From positions 198,965,887-199,029,886 of the forward strand of contig CP136062.1 of NCBI GenBank assembly GCA_032622095.1: a stretch of DNA of 64,000 nucleotides. Reading direction: 5' to 3'. The number at the start of each line of letters is the position of its first letter. Position 1 is the stretch's first letter. A program made the translations under genes and the position numbers. Shown here one piece after another: positions 61,640 through 64,000 of the stretch. The stretch is from Siphonodentalium dalli. Taxonomy: Eukaryota; Mollusca; Scaphopoda; Gadilida; Siphonodentaliidae. Under the pieces are notes generated by a model that saw only the letters and a program-made list of their open reading frames with translations, was not told the DNA's origin and ran no database searches.

Positions 61640-64000
61640 CGCACATATATAGGCACAGGTAGAACCGCTTTGTTTCGGTCCAAGCGGTATTGCGTGGGAA
61701 TAATCTATGCTCCATAGGATTTCCCTACCGAAATTTCAAGGTTATTGATCCACTGGTTTTGCCTCTACCCTCTGCATTCACGGCGAACTTTAGACAGAAT
61801 TTTCTAAGTCGAACGTCCATTTGTTTACCTTTCGAAAGACATTCAAACAGACATTCAAATATATGTTTCTGGCCCAATTATAGGGCCCGTTTCGGGTGCC
61901 ATGGGCGTACCCGGATGTGTAACGAATGAAAATCATCGGCATATCATAATGCTTGCAGTTTGTGAGATAATGGGGGTGATCAAATATTTGGGAATATCGC
62001 TGTGAAGTTGGACGGACGTTGGACGTTCGTGGACATTCGCGACACGGTCTGTTGTCAATGAAATACCATAGACTCGCATTTGTTGATATGACTAACAGCT
62101 GCCTTGTGCCCACACAACTCTTGTTTAAAAAAATCACCCTCCTTGCAAACATATTTCCATGCAAATGATCAAATTGTTGAATGTCCACGAACGTCCAACG
62201 TCCGTCTAACTTCACAGCACAATTTCCACAAAAAAAAAAAAACGCAGTTTCCAGTTTGCACAAGGAGACTTCTCTAGACCTAATTCGCGCTCTCCAGTTC
62301 ACAAATTTTAAACTTTTATTTTTTTACATAATTTTCCGAATGTTCCTTTCCCCTTTGAAAAACATTCAAACTGAAATTCAAATGTGTACACAGGTAGAAC
62401 CGCTCTGTTTCGGTCCAAGCGGTATTGCGTGGGAATAATCTATGCTCCATAGGATTTCCCTACTGAAATTTCAAGGTTATTGATCCACTGGTTTTGCCTC
62501 TACCCTCTGCACTCACGGCGAACTTTAGACAGAATTTTCTAAGTCGAACGTCTATTTGTTTACCTTTCGAAAGACATTCAAACAGACATTCAAATATATG
62601 CTTCTGGCCCAATTATAGGGCCCGTTTCGGGTGCCATGGGCGTACCCGGATGTGTAACGAATGAAAATCATCGGCATATCATAATGCTTGCAGTTTGTGA
62701 GATAATGGGGGTGATAAAATATTTGGGAATATCGCTGTGAAGTTGGACGGACGTTGGACGTTCGTGGACATTCGCGACACGGTCTGTTTTCAATGAAATA
62801 CCATAGACTCGCATTTGTTGATATTACTAACAGCTGCCTTGTGCCCACACAACTCTTATTTAAAAAAATCACCCTCCTTGCAAACATATTTCCATGCAAA
62901 TAATCAAATTGTTGAATGTCCACGAACGTCCAACGTCCGTCTAACTTCACAGCACAATTTCCAAAAAAAAAAAAAAACGCAGTTTCCAGTTTGCACCAGG
63001 AGACTTCTCTTGACCTAATTCGCGCTCTCAAACAGACAAATTAAAAAAAAAAAATTAAGACAATTTTCCGAATGTTTTTTACTTTGAAAAACATTGGACG
63101 TTGGACGTTCAACACTGTGGATCTAAAATGGGGTTACCGGCAGGTGACTCGAACGCACATATATAGGCACAGGTAGAACCGCTCTGTTTCGGTCCAAGCG
63201 GTATTGCGTGGGAATAAGCTATGCTCCATAGGATTTCCCTACCGAAATTTCAAGGTTATTGATCCACTGGTTTTGCCTCTACCCTCTGCACTCACGGCGA
63301 ACTTTAGACAGAATTTTCTAAGTCGAACGTCCATTTGTTTACCTTTCGAAAGACATTCAAACAGACATTCAAATATATGATTCTGGCCCAATTATAGGGC
63401 CCGTTTCGGGTGCCATGGGCGTACCCGGATGTGTAACGAATGAAAATCATCGGCATATCATAATGCTTGCAGTTTGTGAGATAATGGGGGTGATCAAATA
63501 TTTGGGAATATCGCTGTGAAGTTGGACGGACGTTGGACGTTCGTGGACATTCGCGACACGGTCTGTTTTCAATGAAATACCATAGACTCGCATTTGTTGA
63601 TATGACTAACAGCTGCCTTGTGCCCACACAACTCTTGTTTAAAAAAATCACCCTCCTTGCAAACATATTTCCATGCAAATAATCAAATTGTTGAATGTCC
63701 ACGAACGTCCAACGTCCGTCTAACTTCACAGCACAATTTCCACAAAAAAAAAAAAACGCAGTTTCCAGTTTGCACAAGGAGACTTCTCTAGACCTAATTC
63801 GCGCTCTCCAGTTCACAAATTTTAAACTTTTATTTTTTTACATAATTTTCCGAATGTTCCTTTCCCCTTTGAAAAACATTCAAACTGAAATTCAAATGTG
63901 TACACAGGTAGAACCGCTCTGTTTCGGTCCAAGCGGTATTGCGTGGGAATAATCTATGCTCCATAGGATTTCCCTACTGAAATTTCAAGGTTATTGATCC
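61640..64000. repeat. Alternating 735/779-bp tandem repeat, running off the window
   Basis: Units start at the CAGGTAGAACCGCT motif at 61656, 62391, 63170 and 63905, giving 735, 779, 735 and a partial. Units one and three are nearly identical, so the recent duplication unit is the 1514-bp dimer. Each full unit holds a 37-bp inverted pair (GTGAAGTTGGACGGACGTTG ... and its complement, about 62002-62038 and 62180-62217) enclosing ~140 bp with an ATGCAAAT octamer, and then an A run of about 13. Open frames of 159-170 codons on the minus strand recur in each unit (61790, 62552, 63304) and have no recognised domain. Confidence 0.9.

Noticed and set aside
62140-62175. snRNA gene promoter from the ATGCAAAT octamer
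   Set aside because: No recognisable U1, U2, U4, U5 or U6 sequence follows on either strand.
61790-63816. Three 159-170 codon minus-strand frames as a tandem gene family
   Set aside because: They repeat only because the DNA units repeat, include a phenylalanine run from a poly-A tract, and show no recognised domain.

Overview
The window is eukaryotic and AT-rich. It looks like non-coding DNA of an invertebrate, probably marine: phase-matched spliced exons, tRNA-derived SINE and LINE fragments, a non-autonomous Helitron, many MITEs and several satellites. I cannot name the species. No rRNA, no CRISPR array and no operon-style gene layout is present.

Only one host gene is well supported, on the + strand. 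It is a small type I membrane receptor with a single CUB domain (33258-33629), one LDL-receptor class A module (34770-34883) and a transmembrane/cytoplasmic last exon (48969-49213). All these exons join in phase 1. A candidate signal-peptide exon at 15142-15262 ends in a strong phase 1 donor. If it belongs to the gene, the product is 283 residues (signal peptide, CUB, LDLA, TM, 44-residue tail). The introns are very large and filled with repeats.

Layout. 1-1210: long inverted repeat element and a partial copy. 1276-30646: one large rearrangement. It consists of two tandem, apparently identical Helitrons (H1, H2), a 9.6 kb segment A2 (hairpin repeats, hAT-like MITE, 104-bp satellite, TTAA MITEs, candidate exon 1), a 1.7 kb segment B rich in short palindromes, then inverted A2, inverted Helitron and inverted B. 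The order H-A2-B / A2'-H'-B' is a circular permutation of a simple inverted duplication, and the breakpoints fall on Helitron ends. 30647-34900: SINE/LINE tails, a hairpin, a TTAA MITE, and the CUB and LDLA exons. 34900-48968: the 14 kb last intron, with LINE ORF1 remains, a G/C-bracketed element, a 46-bp minisatellite, a foldback element, a satellite grown from a MITE end, and a piggyBac-like MITE abutting the last exon. 49214-64000: no recognised gene; MITEs, an L1-like ORF2 fragment, a cluster of hairpins, and an alternating 735/779-bp tandem repeat that runs off the window.

The two most unusual things are the Helitron-bounded circularly permuted inverted duplication, and a family of hairpins with conserved end boxes and direct-oriented internal boxes but stems that differ in sequence from copy to copy while staying self-complementary. 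Both arms of the big duplication look identical by eye, so an assembly artefact must be excluded first.
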